Assembly: GCF_013002705.1 (NCBI RefSeq)
Contig: NZ_JABEND010000001.1
Span: 1 to 64,000 of the forward strand
Reading direction: 5' to 3'
Length of the DNA stretch: 64,000 nucleotides
From: Nakamurella aerolata
GTDB lineage: Bacteria > Actinomycetota > Actinomycetes > Mycobacteriales > Nakamurellaceae
The notes beneath the pieces are model-generated. The model saw only the letters and a program-made list of their open reading frames with translations, had not been told where the DNA came from and did not search any database. Shown here piece by piece: positions 36,274 to 43,608 of the stretch. Each line of letters starts with the position of its first letter. The stretch's first letter is position 1. The position numbers were made by a program, and so were the translations under genes.

Positions 36274-36282
36274 TGTGGACAA
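36274..36282 (-). promoter_or_regulatory. DnaA box
   Basis: TGTGGACAA is the complement of TTGTCCACA, the preferred actinobacterial DnaA box. It lies 52 bases upstream of the AbiEi-like gene and touches the REP-like copy 2. Confidence 0.5.
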
Positions 36283-36333
36283 CCTGCATCAACGCGGAAG
36301 ATCGTGCACCGTAGTCGGTGGTCGATCTTCCGC
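36283..36333 (-). repeat. REP-like hairpin, copy 2 (inverted)
   Basis: GCGGAAGATCG (36294-36304) pairs with CGATCTTCCGC (36323-36333). Read on the minus strand it matches copy 1 at 35041-35091 over about 50 bases with a few differences. Confidence 0.85.
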
Positions 36334-36344
36334 GCAGACGCACT

Positions 36345-36390
36345 GCCGCCGCCCGCGTCAGCCGACCGCCGCCGCCCGCGTCAGCCGACC
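36345..36390. repeat. 23-bp perfect tandem repeat, two copies
   Basis: Bases 36345-36367 and 36368-36390 are identical. They lie directly upstream of the nucS promoter. Confidence 0.9.
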
Positions 36391-36397
36391 GCTTCGC

Positions 36398-36403
36398 TAA
36401 CCT
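36398..36403 (+). promoter_or_regulatory. -10 element before nucS
   Basis: TAACCT ends 6 bases before GTG 36410, the same hexamer and spacing as at murQ. No ribosome site; a leaderless message is likely. Confidence 0.5.
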
Positions 36404-36409
36404 GGCGCG

Positions 36410-37069
36410 GTGCGACTGGTGGTGGCGCGGTGCGCCGTTGATTACGTAGGGCGGCTGACCGCGCATCTACCGATGGCGCCGCGGCTGTTACTGGTGAAGG
36501 CGGACGGATCGGTGTCGGTGCATGCCGACGACCGTGCCTACAAGCCGCTCAACTGGATGAGCCCGCCGTGTCGGCTGACGATCGGCGACGGCGAGTGGGT
36601 GGTGGAGAACAAGGCCGGCGAGAAGCTGATCATCACCATCGACGAGGTGCTGCACGATTCCAGCCATGAGTTGGGCGCCGACCCCGGCCTGCAGAAGGAT
36701 GGCGTCGAGGCGCACCTGCAGAAGCTGCTGGCCGAACAGGTGGAGTTGCTGGGCCCTGGGTGCACGCTGATTCGCCGGGAGTACCCGACGCCGATCGGCC
36801 CCGTCGATCTGCTGGTGCGCGACGCCGACGGCGCTGCCGTGGCGGTGGAGATCAAGCGCAGGGGTGAGATCGACGGTGTCGAGCAGCTCACCAGATACCT
36901 CGAGTTGTTGAACCGAGATCCGTTGCTGGGCAAGGTGTCCGGGGTGTTCGCCGCCCAGCAGATCAAGCCGCAGGCGCGTACCCTGGCGCAGGACCGCGGC
37001 ATCCGTTGCCTGGTGCTCGACTACGACGTGATGCGCGGCGTCGACGATCCGAGCAGCCGACTGTTCTAG
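36410..37069 (+). CDS. nucS: Mismatch endonuclease NucS (EndoMS)
   Basis: 219 residues from GTG 36410. NucS cuts both strands at G-T, G-G and T-T mismatches and gives actinobacteria lacking MutS/MutL their mismatch correction. N-terminal dimerisation domain: [48 protein letters not shown]-terminal RecB-like nuclease: [20 protein letters not shown] with the catalytic Asp, [20 protein letters not shown] with the E-x-K pair, then [11 protein letters not shown]. It ends close to the usual SSRLF-type C-terminus that can bind the sliding clamp. Confidence 0.94.
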   Translation: MRLVVARCAVDYVGRLTAHLPMAPRLLLVKADGSVSVHADDRAYKPLNWMSPPCRLTIGDGEWVVENKAGEKLIITIDEVLHDSSHELGADPGLQKDGVEAHLQKLLAEQVELLGPGCTLIRREYPTPIGPVDLLVRDADGAAVAVEIKRRGEIDGVEQLTRYLELLNRDPLLGKVSGVFAAQQIKPQARTLAQDRGIRCLVLDYDVMRGVDDPSSRLF

Positions 37070-37285
37070 GGCTGCGGGCTGCTCGGGCTGCTTGGGCCAC
37101 GGTGCGCGCGAGTCGTCGCCGGGGCCGCATCCGACTCGGGCGGCGGGAAGGGTTCGGCCGTCAGCGGACGCCGGAGCAGCCGCCCGTGCGGCTGCACTAA
37201 CCTGGCGGAGAGGGACAGTTCAACCGGCGCCGACCAGATGCGCCGGTGGGAGAACTCGCCAGTTCGACAGACGAAGGGACGTGCG

Positions 37286-37510
37286 GTGGAGGTCAAGATC
37301 GGCGTGGCGGACAACGGCCGCGAACTTGTGGTCAGCTCGGAGTCCGAGCCGGAGGAGATCGAGAAGCAGGTGGCCGACGCCCTGAAGGACGCCACCGGCA
37401 CGCTGGTGCTGCACGACGAGAAGGGCCGCCGGGTGGTGATCCCATCGGCGCGCATCGCCTACGTCGAGATCGCGCAGTCCGACACCCGCAAGGTCGGCTT
37501 CGGTTCGTAA
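37286..37510 (+). CDS. DUF3107 protein (Rv3208A type)
   Basis: 74 residues from GTG 37286 with AAGGGA upstream. EVKIGVADNGRELVVSSESE and IPSARIAYVEIAQSDTRKVG are the family text, ending GFGS. These small proteins are regularly encoded next to a TetR regulator, which is here as well (37879), but convergently. Function unknown. The frame is open from 37238 without family residues. Confidence 0.9.
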   Translation: MEVKIGVADNGRELVVSSESEPEEIEKQVADALKDATGTLVLHDEKGRRVVIPSARIAYVEIAQSDTRKVGFGS

Positions 37511-37878
37511 GGATTCCGGTTCGTACGGGTTCTTGTTCGTCAGGACCACGCGGTCCCGCCAGCCCTGGCGCCTGCCGTTCCATCCGGGCCGGTCGGCTCT
37601 TGCGCGGGCCGGTCCGTCAGCCCTGGCCTGAGATGGTCCGTTGGCACGGGCCGGCCGCCGCTGGGGCTGCCGGCTCGCGCAGACCATTCGGTGGGCCTCG
37701 CTAGGTGCGGGGCTATCGGTGGGCGCACCGGCCCATCTCCGACTTTGACTCGCCGCGGTCTGCCCCGATCGTGCGGCCGGTAACCGTATCGGTCGGCGGG
37801 GCCCGCAGCGGTGACCGGTGTGTTTGTGCTGCCTCGGGCTGCTCGGGCTGCTCGGGCTGCTCGGGCTGATCGGGCCGC
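37511..37878. repeat. Repeat-rich gap with CTCGGGCTG units
   Basis: 368 bases between convergent genes, no gene seen. At about 37833-37880 the 9-bp unit CTCGGGCTG occurs four to five times in tandem and runs up to the 3' end of the TetR gene. Earlier the gap contains several scattered GGGCCGGTC-like words. Confidence 0.7.
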
Positions 37879-38535
37879 TCAGTGCTGCCCGGGCTGCTCG
37901 TGCGGCTCTGAATGGTCTTCGCTGCGCGGGAAGCGCGAGATGCCGCGCCAGGCCAGGGTGGAGAGTAACTGCACGGCTTCGCTGCGCGGGATCACATCGG
38001 TCTGCTGCAGCCAGAAGCGGGCGCTGACCTGATACAACCCGACCAGCCCGGAGGCCAGCAGCCGCCCGCGGGCGGCGTCCACCCCGGTGTCGGTGATGAT
38101 GGTCTGCGCGATCGCCTCGATGCAGCCCTCGGAAGCGCGCTCCACCACCTGCTGTACGGCAGGTTCGTCGCGAAGGTCCGACTCGAAGATCAATCGGTAG
38201 GCCTGCCCGGAGTCGGCGACGAAGGAGAAGTACGCCTCCGAGGTGTTGCGCACCCTGTCCTTGTTGACGTCGGTGACTTCCATGGCCTGCTGCACGGCCC
38301 GCACCAGCTCGTCCGCTGACTCGTTCAGCAGCGCGAGGTACAGATCCAGCTTGGACGAAAAGTGCTGGTACAGAACAGGTTTGCTGACTCCGGCTCGCTC
38401 GGCAATGCCGTCCATGGCGGCCGCGTGGTAGCCCTGGTCGACGAACACCTCGCGCGCGGCGGTGAGCAGCTGACGCCGGCGGTCGCTGCGCGACAGCCGG
38501 GTGACGGTGCGCGGTGCCGGAGCGGTTTCACTCAT
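37879..38535 (-). CDS. TetR-family transcriptional regulator (Rv3208 type)
   Basis: 218 residues from ATG 38535 with AGGAAAG upstream. The HTH covers about residues 15-62: RRRQLLTAAREVFVDQGYHA, AAMDGIAERAGVSKPVLYQH, FSSKLDLYLALL. The C-terminal domain is of the TetR_C type with AYRLIFESDLRDEPAVQQVV. Pairing with DUF3107 matches Rv3208/Rv3208A. The target genes are not evident; the adjacent leader may be autoregulated. A longer in-frame ORF to 38625 is not used. Confidence 0.88.
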   Translation of the reverse strand: MSETAPAPRTVTRLSRSDRRRQLLTAAREVFVDQGYHAAAMDGIAERAGVSKPVLYQHFSSKLDLYLALLNESADELVRAVQQAMEVTDVNKDRVRNTSEAYFSFVADSGQAYRLIFESDLRDEPAVQQVVERASEGCIEAIAQTIITDTGVDAARGRLLASGLVGLYQVSARFWLQQTDVIPRSEAVQLLSTLAWRGISRFPRSEDHSEPHEQPGQH

Positions 38536-39161
38536 CTGCTGTTGGTCTTTCCTGCCGGTGACGGGGTCGGGTGCGCGGACGGTCGCCCGCGCCGGTGTCA
38601 GTCGGAGCAGGTTACCCGTTGGCACGGCGGCGGTAGCGCATCAGCGCTGAGTCGGTGGCTCGACCTTAGTTGCTACGGCGGACGCGGGTACGGACGGTGG
38701 CGCGAATGGGGCCGGGCGGCGAGTGCGGGCGGTGCCGCGGGTCGTGGCGGTAGCACCAGCGGTGGTGCGGGTGGCGGTGGAGCGAGCGGTGGCGGCGCGA
38801 GAGGCAGCGGGGGTGGTGTGGGTGGGGTGGAGCGGTGGCGGCGCGAGAAATAGCGGCGGTGTTGTGGGTGGCGGTGGAGCGCGGGCGGTGCTGGCGCGAG
38901 AGGCAGCCGCGGTGGCCGGAGAGGCGTCGGCGGGGCGAGCGGTGGTGTTGCGGCGCAAGAGATAGCGGTGGTCGTGCGGGTGGCGGTGGCGGGAGAGGCA
39001 GCGGCGGCGGCGCGAGCCGTGACGGTGCGACCAACGCTGGCGGTGGCGCAAGAGGCAGCCGTGGCGGTGAGTCGGCGAACCGGGACCGGGAACCGGGAAC
39101 CGGGCTCCGCGGGCGGTCAGCGGAACGGGGGAGACGGAAGGCTGCGGCTGGCGTCGGGGTG
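38536..39161. repeat. Degenerate GC-rich repeat block
   Basis: 626 bases without a clear gene. From about 38700 to 39085 the text is made of variants of one theme: a GCGAGAGGCAGC-like word followed by stretches of GGTGGCGGTGGAG type, spaced roughly 45-65 bases, at least six times. One plus-strand frame reads Gly/Ala/Ser/Arg-rich sequence but lacks a start, a ribosome site and a continuous frame through the repeats, so it is not called as a gene. Confidence 0.6.
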
Positions 39162-39890
39162 CTATCGCAGCAGGGCGGCGGCGTAGTCGCCCTGGGTGTT
39201 GAGCCGCTCGACGGCGTCCTGCGGGTACGGGTCCAGCGGCATGCCGGCGGTGACCGCGGCGACCTCGTCGAGGGTGAGCGGGACGACGGCACCGGTGCCT
39301 TCCACCGAGTCGACCAGGCTGTACGGCGCCGGGACAACAGAGCCCGGTTCGGGAACCGCCAGCCAGGCCCGGCCGTCTGCGGAACCGACATCGAGCGTGG
39401 CGATCTCGGGCGCGCGTTCGGACAGCCGCTGCACCAGGCCGCGCAGTTCGGACGGCGCGTCGCGGCCGTCCGTACCGCCGGTGCGGTACACCAGCAGCCC
39501 GCCCTGGCCGTCGGTGGCCGGGATGCCATCACCGCCCGCGGCGCGCAGATCTTCGATCAGCGCAAGCGCGGCGGTCGCGGCCGTCGCAACATTGGCGCCG
39601 TCTCCGACACCGACGCTCACACAGGCAGGGCCGGAGCGCTCGGCGGCCTCAAGGGAGCCGGCGCCGACCTCGACGGCGCTGCCGGTCGCCGGGTGCCAGC
39701 TGAACCAGCGCACCCCGCGACTGACCGCGGTGTCGACCTCGTCCGCCGACCACCGGTAGTCCGGATCGGTGTCGGGCAGGTCGGTGGACCAGCCGCCCAG
39801 CCGAATTTCCCGACCCTGCAGGTGCGCGGCGAGAGTGGCGCCGACCTGCCGGTAGTAGGCGGCAACCGCACGCTCGTCCATCGGCTCCAT
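39162..39890 (-). CDS. LigD-polymerase-domain-like protein without the metal-binding motif
   Basis: 242 residues from ATG 39890 (ATG 39881 alternative). The order of elements resembles the primase-polymerase domain of bacterial LigD: an HP pair in WFSWHPATGSAVEV, a strand and helix (CVSVGVGDGANVATAATAAL, ALIEDLRAAGGDGIPATDGQ), and GGLLVYR at the place of the GGKGLHVY motif. However, the Asp-x-Asp pair that binds catalytic metals (DLDPG in LigD) reads VGVGDG, and His/Lys of GGKGLH are changed. It is therefore probably a non-catalytic relative with a structural or nucleotide-binding role. The assignment rests on pattern likeness only. Confidence 0.5.
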   Translation of the reverse strand: MEPMDERAVAAYYRQVGATLAAHLQGREIRLGGWSTDLPDTDPDYRWSADEVDTAVSRGVRWFSWHPATGSAVEVGAGSLEAAERSGPACVSVGVGDGANVATAATAALALIEDLRAAGGDGIPATDGQGGLLVYRTGGTDGRDAPSELRGLVQRLSERAPEIATLDVGSADGRAWLAVPEPGSVVPAPYSLVDSVEGTGAVVPLTLDEVAAVTAGMPLDPYPQDAVERLNTQGDYAAALLR

Positions 39891-40296
39891 GCCCCTAGTC
39901 TGCCCCCGAGGCGCTGTCGCGCCGGCACCTGGCCGTCGCGTCGGCGGGTGCCCGGCGCGTGCCGGCGGACTCCGTGCTACCGGCGACTTGGCCGCGGCGT
40001 TGCAAATGTTCCTGCGCCGGCGCCGCCGGATGCCTTGGCGGGCTTGACATCCGACGAGTACATGGTCGCGCCGGAACCTGGCTGTCGCGCGGGCGGGGTG
40101 CGGCGACGATGACGCCGGCCTCCAAATGTTCCGGCAGGCGGGCCGTCGCGTCGGCGGTCGGGGTGCGGCGGACTCCGTCCCATCGGTGCGCCGGTCGTCC
40201 GGCTGCTGCATCGCGCTACTGCCGCACGGCCGCGTGGTCGATCTGCCCCCTCCGGCCAGTGTCGCCGTGCGGCCGCGTGGCGCTGGGCGCTCGCCA
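39891..40296. other. Non-coding GC-rich gap with degenerate direct repeats
   Basis: 406 bases, no convincing gene. CTGGCCGTCGCGTCGGCGG-like text recurs near 39929, 40078 and 40141, followed by GTGCGGCGGACTCCGT-like text, and CAAATGTTCC occurs twice (about 40003 and 40123). These look like decayed tandem copies of a unit of roughly 100-150 bases. Confidence 0.5.
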
Positions 40297-41877
40297 TCAT
40301 TTGCCCGGCCGGCGCCGAACCCGCGACGACCGGCCGGTGGTAATCAGGCTCAGCTGGGCGAGCGCGTCACCAGAGGTGTACTTGTCCATGGAGTGGTTCT
40401 TGACCGACGCAGTGCCGAGCGGCCCGCGTTCGTCCTTCGTCGGTGCGGTGTTGACCCGCTGAGCACCGAAAGCGGCGCCGGCCGGGTCTGCACCCCAGCT
40501 GTGCTCGGGCTCTTTCGCTCCGTCCTTGAGTGCGCCCCAGAAGTCGGATGCCAGGTCGGTGACCCCTCTGGTGACGATGTCGCCGTCGAAGTCGATCACG
40601 AACGTCCGGTCGGTGCCGGAGCGGTACGCCGAGGCCGAGTCGATTCCTCGCCCAACCCCCGGCGACCCGAGAAACACCACCGTGTCGTACTTGGCGCCCT
40701 GCTTTGCGCTCTGTGAGGTGAGCGTGGAGCCGTAGGAATGCCCGACCCCGGACGTGAGCGCGCTGTTCTTGGCGAGCATCAGGTAGCCGTTGGCATCGGC
40801 GGCGGCTTGCGGCCCGTAGGCCCGCGCGATGTCGTCGTTGGGGGCCGCGGCGATGTCGGACGCGTCGTCGAGCAGCCGGCCGACACCCGATCGGCCCGGA
40901 TCGCGCGCACCGGGGAACCCCGACAGGGGTATGTCGTAGCCGGTGTTCACGATCACCGCGGTGCTGGTTCCTGGTGCGGTGACGGCATTTTCGGCGATCA
41001 GTCGCTTTGCCATCGCGGTGAAAGCAGCGGTGTTGGCCGGTGATGAGCTGACGCCAGGGGTCAGCATCACCACCTGGTCGGCGGTAGCCAGGTCACCGAC
41101 TGAGTACGCAACTCTGCCCTGGCCGTCGAACGCGCGCGCGTCGTAGCCGAGCAGTTGCACGGGGGTGTTACCGGCGGCGGCATCGGCGAGATTCTTCTTG
41201 ACAAGGGTCGCGAACGGTTGGGTGGCCGGGTCGGCGAGATCGGCGTTGAGCTTGGCCGTGTTGGCAGCCGACCGCCGCTCGACCGCCGACACCGGGTCGG
41301 CCCTCGCGCCGACGGCTGCCGATGGCGGCGGAAGCGCAGTGCCAGGATCGCCGGCCAGCACGGTGTTGAGCCGTGACAACAGGGCATCGAGCTCGGCGAC
41401 CAGACCGGCCAGCCGCTCGGCCAGGCCGGTGCAGATCAGCCGTTCCCGATCGCGAAGTGCCTGCTGGTCGTAACCGAGTACGCCGCTGGGGCCGGCCGGA
41501 GAAACCGACGAGACGGCAACAGCGGCGGACCGCATCGCTTGAGCGGCGCTCTGCTTCAGCTGCTGCACGGTCGCAACGCTCGCTGTCAGCTGTTCGGCTG
41601 CGGCCGTCACCTGCTCACCCGCGCTGGACGCGGCCGCGGAGAGCGCGCTGAGATAGCTGACCGGTTCTGGCGCCGACCACGCCTGCCGGAGCGCACCGAC
41701 CGGCGCCGCGAGATTTCCACCGGCGGCCCGCAGCGTCGGGCCGAGCTTGCCCAAGCAGCGGGCCACGTTGGAGACCTCGTCCGGCCGCAGCCCGGAAAGG
41801 CGCTGCCACGGGGTGGTGAGGTCGATTCCCAGCCGTGCGGCGACCTGGACAAGGTGCGCATCTGGCGGTTCGCTCAT
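40297..41877 (-). CDS. DUF1023 alpha/beta-hydrolase with N-terminal helical domain
   Basis: 526 residues from ATG 41877, overlapping the stop of the upstream small gene (ATGA). Residues about 1-180 are helical, Ala-rich and coiled, like the helical-hairpin halves found on type VII-secretion-linked proteins. From about 210 a DUF1023 domain follows: DLATADQVVMLTPGVSSSPA, then the nucleophile elbow GVGHSYGSTL with Ser381, SPGVGRGIDSA, and FDGDIVTRG holding an Asp. The final His lies in SVKNHSMDKY. No signal peptide. DUF1023 proteins are predicted lipases/esterases of unknown substrate. A much longer in-frame ORF to 43293 covers another gene's antisense and is rejected. Confidence 0.8.
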   Translation of the reverse strand: MSEPPDAHLVQVAARLGIDLTTPWQRLSGLRPDEVSNVARCLGKLGPTLRAAGGNLAAPVGALRQAWSAPEPVSYLSALSAAASSAGEQVTAAAEQLTASVATVQQLKQSAAQAMRSAAVAVSSVSPAGPSGVLGYDQQALRDRERLICTGLAERLAGLVAELDALLSRLNTVLAGDPGTALPPPSAAVGARADPVSAVERRSAANTAKLNADLADPATQPFATLVKKNLADAAAGNTPVQLLGYDARAFDGQGRVAYSVGDLATADQVVMLTPGVSSSPANTAAFTAMAKRLIAENAVTAPGTSTAVIVNTGYDIPLSGFPGARDPGRSGVGRLLDDASDIAAAPNDDIARAYGPQAAADANGYLMLAKNSALTSGVGHSYGSTLTSQSAKQGAKYDTVVFLGSPGVGRGIDSASAYRSGTDRTFVIDFDGDIVTRGVTDLASDFWGALKDGAKEPEHSWGADPAGAAFGAQRVNTAPTKDERGPLGTASVKNHSMDKYTSGDALAQLSLITTGRSSRVRRRPGK

Positions 41878-42188
41878 CGCGCGGCCACCGCGGGGCCGGC
41901 GGGGGCGGGCCCGGCGGCCGATGCCTCCACGGTGTCCATGGCAGCTGCGGTGTACACCAGCCCCGATTCCAACTGCGCGCCGCGATGGATGAGGACGCGG
42001 GTGGCCTCCTGCGCACGCTGCAGATATCTGGTCATCGCCAACGAGACCTCGGCGCCGAGCGGCCCCGGCCCGAAGGAGAGTCCCGAGGTCTGCACCACCA
42101 GCCCGACAACCGGGTTTCCCACCAGATCGAGCTGGACCCGGTACACCTGGCCGGCGATCCCGTTGAGCGCGGCCGTGTCGATGTTCAT
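41874..42188 (-). CDS. Small helical protein paired with the DUF1023 hydrolase
   Basis: 104 residues from ATG 42188 with GAGGAA upstream. MNIDTAALNGIAGQVYRVQL and SLAMTRYLQRAQEATRVLIH predict two long helices around a short loop, the size and shape of WXG100/ESAT-6-like proteins, although no W-x-G is present. Stop overlaps the start of the hydrolase gene, so the two are coupled. It may be an export partner or chaperone of the hydrolase; this is inference from the pairing. Confidence 0.6.
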   Translation of the reverse strand: MNIDTAALNGIAGQVYRVQLDLVGNPVVGLVVQTSGLSFGPGPLGAEVSLAMTRYLQRAQEATRVLIHRGAQLESGLVYTAAAMDTVEASAAGPAPAGPAVAAR

Positions 42189-42426
42189 CTCGGTTCCTCT
42201 TCCCTCTCGGACGAACGCCGGCTGCTGCCGGCCGAGTGACGTGTGTTCGCCGGGCCGCCGCCCATACCAATGGACCCGCCGATTCCGCCGACGCCGCCGG
42301 ATCGATGGACCCGCAGCACCTGCCGGACCGCCGGACCCGCAGCACCCGCCGCCCGATGGATCCAGCCTGTGCCGGCCCGGCAGCGGAAGACAGCCCCGCG
42401 TCGAAAATGGGGATGAAATCCGCGGG

Positions 42427-42457
42427 TGTGGACAACTGCGGGGTGAAGTTGTCCACA
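42427..42457. promoter_or_regulatory. Two perfect DnaA boxes in inverted orientation
   Basis: TGTGGACAA (42427-42435) and TTGTCCACA (42449-42457) lie within an 11-bp perfect inverted repeat with 9 bases between the arms. They sit in a 364-base divergent gap (42189-42552) between the DUF1023 pair and an alpha/beta hydrolase. Nothing else gene-like is in this gap. Confidence 0.65.
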
Positions 42458-42552
42458 TTGGGCGGATCGGCCTGTGCTGAAATCGCTGTTGCGGCAGGTC
42501 CGAGCCGTTCTCCGGGTGCTAGGTCGCTGCCGGGGTCGGGCACCATGGACGG

Positions 42553-43608
42553 GTGACAAATCCGTGGCCGATGCCGTATGCGAGGGATCTTGATGCGTTG
42601 GCGGCGATGTCCACCGCCGCGCTGTGGTCGGCCGACGACTTTCCGGAGGTGCCGTCGGTGTCGGCGGACCCAGCTGCGGGGCGATACGAGTTGATCGACG
42701 ACAGCGGTGTCTACCTCAGGGAGATTCCGTCGTCCGCGCCGTCGGGCGCACCGGTGACCTTGTACGTCCACGGGCTGGCCGGCTCCAGCACGAACTTCGA
42801 CGCCCTCGGCACGCTGCTGGCCGGGCGCACCCGCGGTTACGCGGTCGATCTTCCCGGCTTCGGTCGCAGCGACCCGCCGTCGGGCGAGCACTACAGCATC
42901 AGGCGGATCTCGGCCGTGCTGGCCGCGGTGATCGAACGCGTCGGCGCCGACGTGCCGGGTGGCGTCAACGTGGTGGCCAACTCGCTCGGCGGGATGGTTG
43001 CGATCGATCTGGCGGTGCGTCGTCCGGACTGGCTGCGCACGCTCACGTTGATCTCGCCGGCGGTACCTGACCTTCGGATGACGACGGATCGCGGCGCCGA
43101 CCCGCGCCTCGGCCTGTTGCTGGCGCCGGGGACGCTGGCGCCGGCGGTGCGCCGGCTGTCCGGGATCTCGGCGGCGGACCGGGCGCTGGGCATGGCCCAA
43201 CTCTGCTACGGCGACCCCAGTGTGCTGACCGAGCACGACCTGCGGGTGGCCGAGGAGGACACCCGCTGGCGGCTGGCACTGCCCTGGGTGCACACCGCAA
43301 CCGTGCGCGCCCTGCGCGGGCTGATGCGCAGCTACCTACGCGCCGGGCGACGAGCGTTCCGGGCGACCGCCGCCGGTGTGCGCGTCCCGACGCTGGTGGT
43401 GTGGGGCACAAGAGACAGGCTGGTCGACCCCCGGCTGGCGGCGCCGACCGCCGAGGCCTTCCCGGACGGCCGGTTGCTGGTGCTTCCCGGTGTGGGTCAC
43501 GTCAGCCAGATGGAAGATCCGCTGACCACAGCAAGGGCGGTGGCCGCGCTGTGGGCTGGCGTGCCGGGTGCCAGCCCGGCATCGACTATGGCAACCTCGA
43601 ACGCGTGA
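42553..43608 (+). CDS. Alpha/beta-fold hydrolase
   Basis: 351 residues from GTG 42553. Catalytic triad visible: nucleophile Ser in VVANSLGGMVA, acid in VVWGTRDRLVDP, and His in LPGVGHVSQMEDP. The oxyanion HG motif is VTLYVHGLAGSSTNF. The N-terminal 60 residues are an extra helical cap-like stretch. No signal peptide, so probably cytosolic. Substrate cannot be named. In the corresponding mycobacterial order an alpha/beta hydrolase also precedes the DUF3152 gene. Stop overlaps the next start (GTGA). Confidence 0.85.
   Translation: MTNPWPMPYARDLDALAAMSTAALWSADDFPEVPSVSADPAAGRYELIDDSGVYLREIPSSAPSGAPVTLYVHGLAGSSTNFDALGTLLAGRTRGYAVDLPGFGRSDPPSGEHYSIRRISAVLAAVIERVGADVPGGVNVVANSLGGMVAIDLAVRRPDWLRTLTLISPAVPDLRMTTDRGADPRLGLLLAPGTLAPAVRRLSGISAADRALGMAQLCYGDPSVLTEHDLRVAEEDTRWRLALPWVHTATVRALRGLMRSYLRAGRRAFRATAAGVRVPTLVVWGTRDRLVDPRLAAPTAEAFPDGRLLVLPGVGHVSQMEDPLTTARAVAALWAGVPGASPASTMATSNA

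Noticed and set aside
38362-38853. Gly-rich frame as a PE_PGRS-like protein
   Set aside because: It begins inside the TetR gene antisense, has no start or ribosome site, and breaks within the repeats.
41878-43293. N-terminal extension of the DUF1023 frame to 998 residues
   Set aside because: It runs antisense through the alpha/beta hydrolase and across the DnaA-box region, has no family residues, and the overlap-coupled ATG at 41877 is far better.
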